Below, in pieces: positions 7,213-7,992 of a DNA stretch of 7,992 nt. The stretch is from an uncultured Deferribacteraceae bacterium. Lineage in GTDB: Bacteria; Chrysiogenota; Deferribacteres; Deferribacterales; Mucispirillaceae. How positions within the stretch are numbered: position 1 is the stretch's first letter; each line of letters begins with the position of its first letter. Both the position numbers and the translations under genes were made by a program. Under the pieces are notes generated by a model that did no database searches, had not been told where the DNA came from, and saw only the letters and a list, made by a program, of their open reading frames with translations. The stretch spans positions 1-7,992 of the forward strand of contig CAMQYB010000073.1 of NCBI GenBank assembly GCA_947039055.1. Direction: 5' to 3'.

Positions 7213-7372
7213 GTTAGTTGAGAGATTGCGATATGGATATGTATAGTTAATTGGTTTAGATATGTAAGTATAGTAAGTTAATTGGTTTAGATATGTATAT
7301 ATGGTTAGGAAATTTTGTTAATACATATAGGTATAGTTAGGAAATTTTGTTAAGATATATAGGTATAGTTAG
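7213..7372. repeat. Degenerate tandem array of 27-33 bp units
   Basis: Five consecutive units begin with GTTA and mostly end in GTATA: 7213-7245, 7246-7276, 7277-7303, 7304-7335 and 7336-7367, then a partial sixth. Units four and five are both 32 bases long and differ at only two positions. Units two and three share 22 identical bases (7245-7266 and 7276-7297). All but the first share an AGATAT-like or ACATAT word near the end. There are no unique spacers between units, so this is not a CRISPR array; it looks like a decayed minisatellite. Confidence 0.65.
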
Positions 7373-7400
7373 TATATTTGATATTAGACAGATAAAATAC

Positions 7401-7429
7401 TTGACATAAGCGAGAAATATGTATAGTAT
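7401..7429 (+). promoter_or_regulatory. Promoter of tRNA-Ser
   Basis: A perfect TTGACA (7401-7406) is followed after 17 bases by TAGTAT (7424-7429, four of six with A2 and T6 kept). RNA would start near 7436, about 30 bases before the tRNA. GCTCG just after the -10 box is a GC-rich discriminator, as often seen in promoters under stringent control. Confidence 0.7.
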
Positions 7430-7466
7430 TTTAGCTCGTGGTAAGCTTCTTATGGGGGTTTATTTA

Positions 7467-7556
7467 GGAGGAGTGTCCGAGCCTGGTTGAAGGAGGCGGT
7501 CTTGAAAACCGTTGAGGGTTAATAGCCCTCCGTGGGTTCGAATCCTACCTCCTCCG
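7467..7556 (+). tRNA. tRNA-Ser (anticodon UGA)
   Basis: A 90-base class II tRNA. The acceptor stem GGAGGAG (7467-7473) pairs perfectly with CTCCTCC (7549-7555), with G7556 as discriminator. The anticodon stem-loop is GCGGT, CTTGAAA, ACCGT, giving anticodon TGA at 7503-7505, which reads UCN serine codons, mainly UCA. The long variable arm GAGGG with CCCTC is characteristic of serine tRNAs, and the T arm carries GGTTCGAATCC. CCA is not encoded and must be added after transcription. Its own promoter lies upstream and a strong terminator follows. Confidence 0.97.
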
Positions 7557-7569
7557 TTTACGATTTAAG

Positions 7570-7612
7570 TGTGTGGATGTACAATTTATTTTGTACGCCA
7601 CACATTTTTTTT
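7570..7612 (+). terminator. Intrinsic terminator of tRNA-Ser
   Basis: TGTGTGG (7570-7576) pairs with CCACACA (7598-7604); inside it GTACAA (7579-7584) pairs with TTGTAC (7591-7596) around a six-base loop. Eight T residues follow (7605-7612). On the minus strand no T run follows the hairpin, so leftward transcription from the DUF2971 gene is not stopped here. Confidence 0.9.
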
Positions 7613-7710
7613 CGCCAAAAATCAGGGGAGAGATAAGAGTATTGTATCTATGTATTATCTATATTATAAGTTTCTGATAATTGCCAGATAATGATTATAC
7701 TTTTTAAGAG

Positions 7711-7992
7711 TTAATCGTTTTTAGGTATTAATATTTTTTCTGGAAATATTGGTATAGGGAGGATATCGCCTACAGCATAAAGTCTGAATAAATTATCCTT
7801 CGCTACTTGTACTTTCCAAAAGTTTATATTTGAATTTTTATTAGTAAAAAGTGCTTTAATTAAATTAATATCGTGATCTGGCATTTCTTTTCCAAAGTAG
7901 ATTGCTTTTATAGGTAGTTGTATTTTGTCAACATCATAAGTAATTACTCGATACTCTTTTTCATACTCCCAACAAGTTTGTTTTGTTCTAAA
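7711..7992 (-). CDS. DUF2971 family protein, C-terminal part
   Basis: A reading frame open to the right window edge encodes the last 93 residues of a protein and ends at a TAA (7713-7711). I assign it to DUF2971 from the pattern CWEYEKEYRVITYD near the start of the visible part, followed by LPIKAIYFGKEMPDHD; the W-x-YE-x-EYR motif and the following I-x-A-I-x-FG strand are typical of that family. The function of DUF2971 is not established; members are often found in variable parts of genomes. The N-terminal half and the start lie outside the window. It reads leftward, towards the tRNA, with no clear terminator in 7613-7710. Confidence 0.72.
   Translation of the reverse strand, partial: FRTKQTCWEYEKEYRVITYDVDKIQLPIKAIYFGKEMPDHDINLIKALFTNKNSNINFWKVQVAKDNLFRLYAVGDILPIPIFPEKILIPKND

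Larger units (their letters stand above)
7011..7466. other. Gene-free, C-depleted spacer with short repeats
   Basis: No reading frame, tRNA or recognisable RNA family is seen before the tRNA-Ser gene. The plus strand is extremely poor in C: 7021-7380 holds 8 C and 87 G, against roughly balanced G and C in the spacer at 716-900. It contains repeated GGTATAAAA-like words, a 10-bp tandem duplication, a degenerate array of 27-33 bp units, one weak hairpin and the tRNA promoter. No strong terminator for the clpC transcript was found. Confidence 0.6.

Noticed and set aside
7213..7372. Repeats of about 32 bases resembling a CRISPR array
   Set aside because: The units are directly adjacent with no unique spacers, are degenerate, and no cas gene is present.
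7676..7698. Fur-box-like words GATAAT and GATAATGATTAT
   Set aside because: They lie downstream of the DUF2971 stop codon and far from any promoter, so chance in AT-rich DNA is more likely.

Overview
The window is low-GC bacterial DNA with compact gene spacing and Shine-Dalgarno sites at several genes. ClpC, peptide deformylase and a class II tRNA-Ser without an encoded CCA all point to Bacteria. The mix of a ClpC-type unfoldase, a GcvR-like double-ACT protein and a deformylase in one operon would fit an AT-rich Gram-negative anaerobe, for example of the Deferribacterota type. That assignment is a guess; nothing in the window fixes the taxon.

Left part, minus strand: a SUKH (SMI1/KNR4) protein gene (59-715) stands alone behind its own weak promoter. 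A clear intrinsic terminator (934-970) separates it from a three-gene operon read leftward from about 3070: a double-ACT protein (2511-3038), peptide deformylase (2000-2503) and an NADP-type D-2-hydroxyacid dehydrogenase resembling glyoxylate/hydroxypyruvate reductase (1005-1961). These three touch amino-acid sensing, formyl/one-carbon and glyoxylate or hydroxypyruvate chemistry, but a joint role is only inferred.

Centre, plus strand: a divergent promoter region (3039-3229) also drives clpC (3230-5641). A 22-bp palindrome covers the end of the clpC -10 box and the predicted start point, an obvious operator candidate. The stop of clpC overlaps by 23 bases the start of a single reading frame that joins a complete ketopantoate reductase (PanE) to a complete NUDIX hydrolase (5619-7010).

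Right part: 7011-7466 has no gene. It is nearly devoid of C on the plus strand (8 C against 87 G in 7021-7380) and carries short tandem repeats and a degenerate array of 27-33 bp units. A good sigma70-type promoter then reads tRNA-Ser(UGA) (7467-7556), which ends in a strong intrinsic terminator. A DUF2971-type gene, cut by the window edge, faces leftward at the end (7711-7992). The central genes look like core functions; the SUKH and DUF2971 genes on the flanks are typical accessory genes. No complete new defence or mobile system is visible; the most unusual items are the PanE-NUDIX fusion, the palindrome at clpC and the C-depleted repeat spacer.
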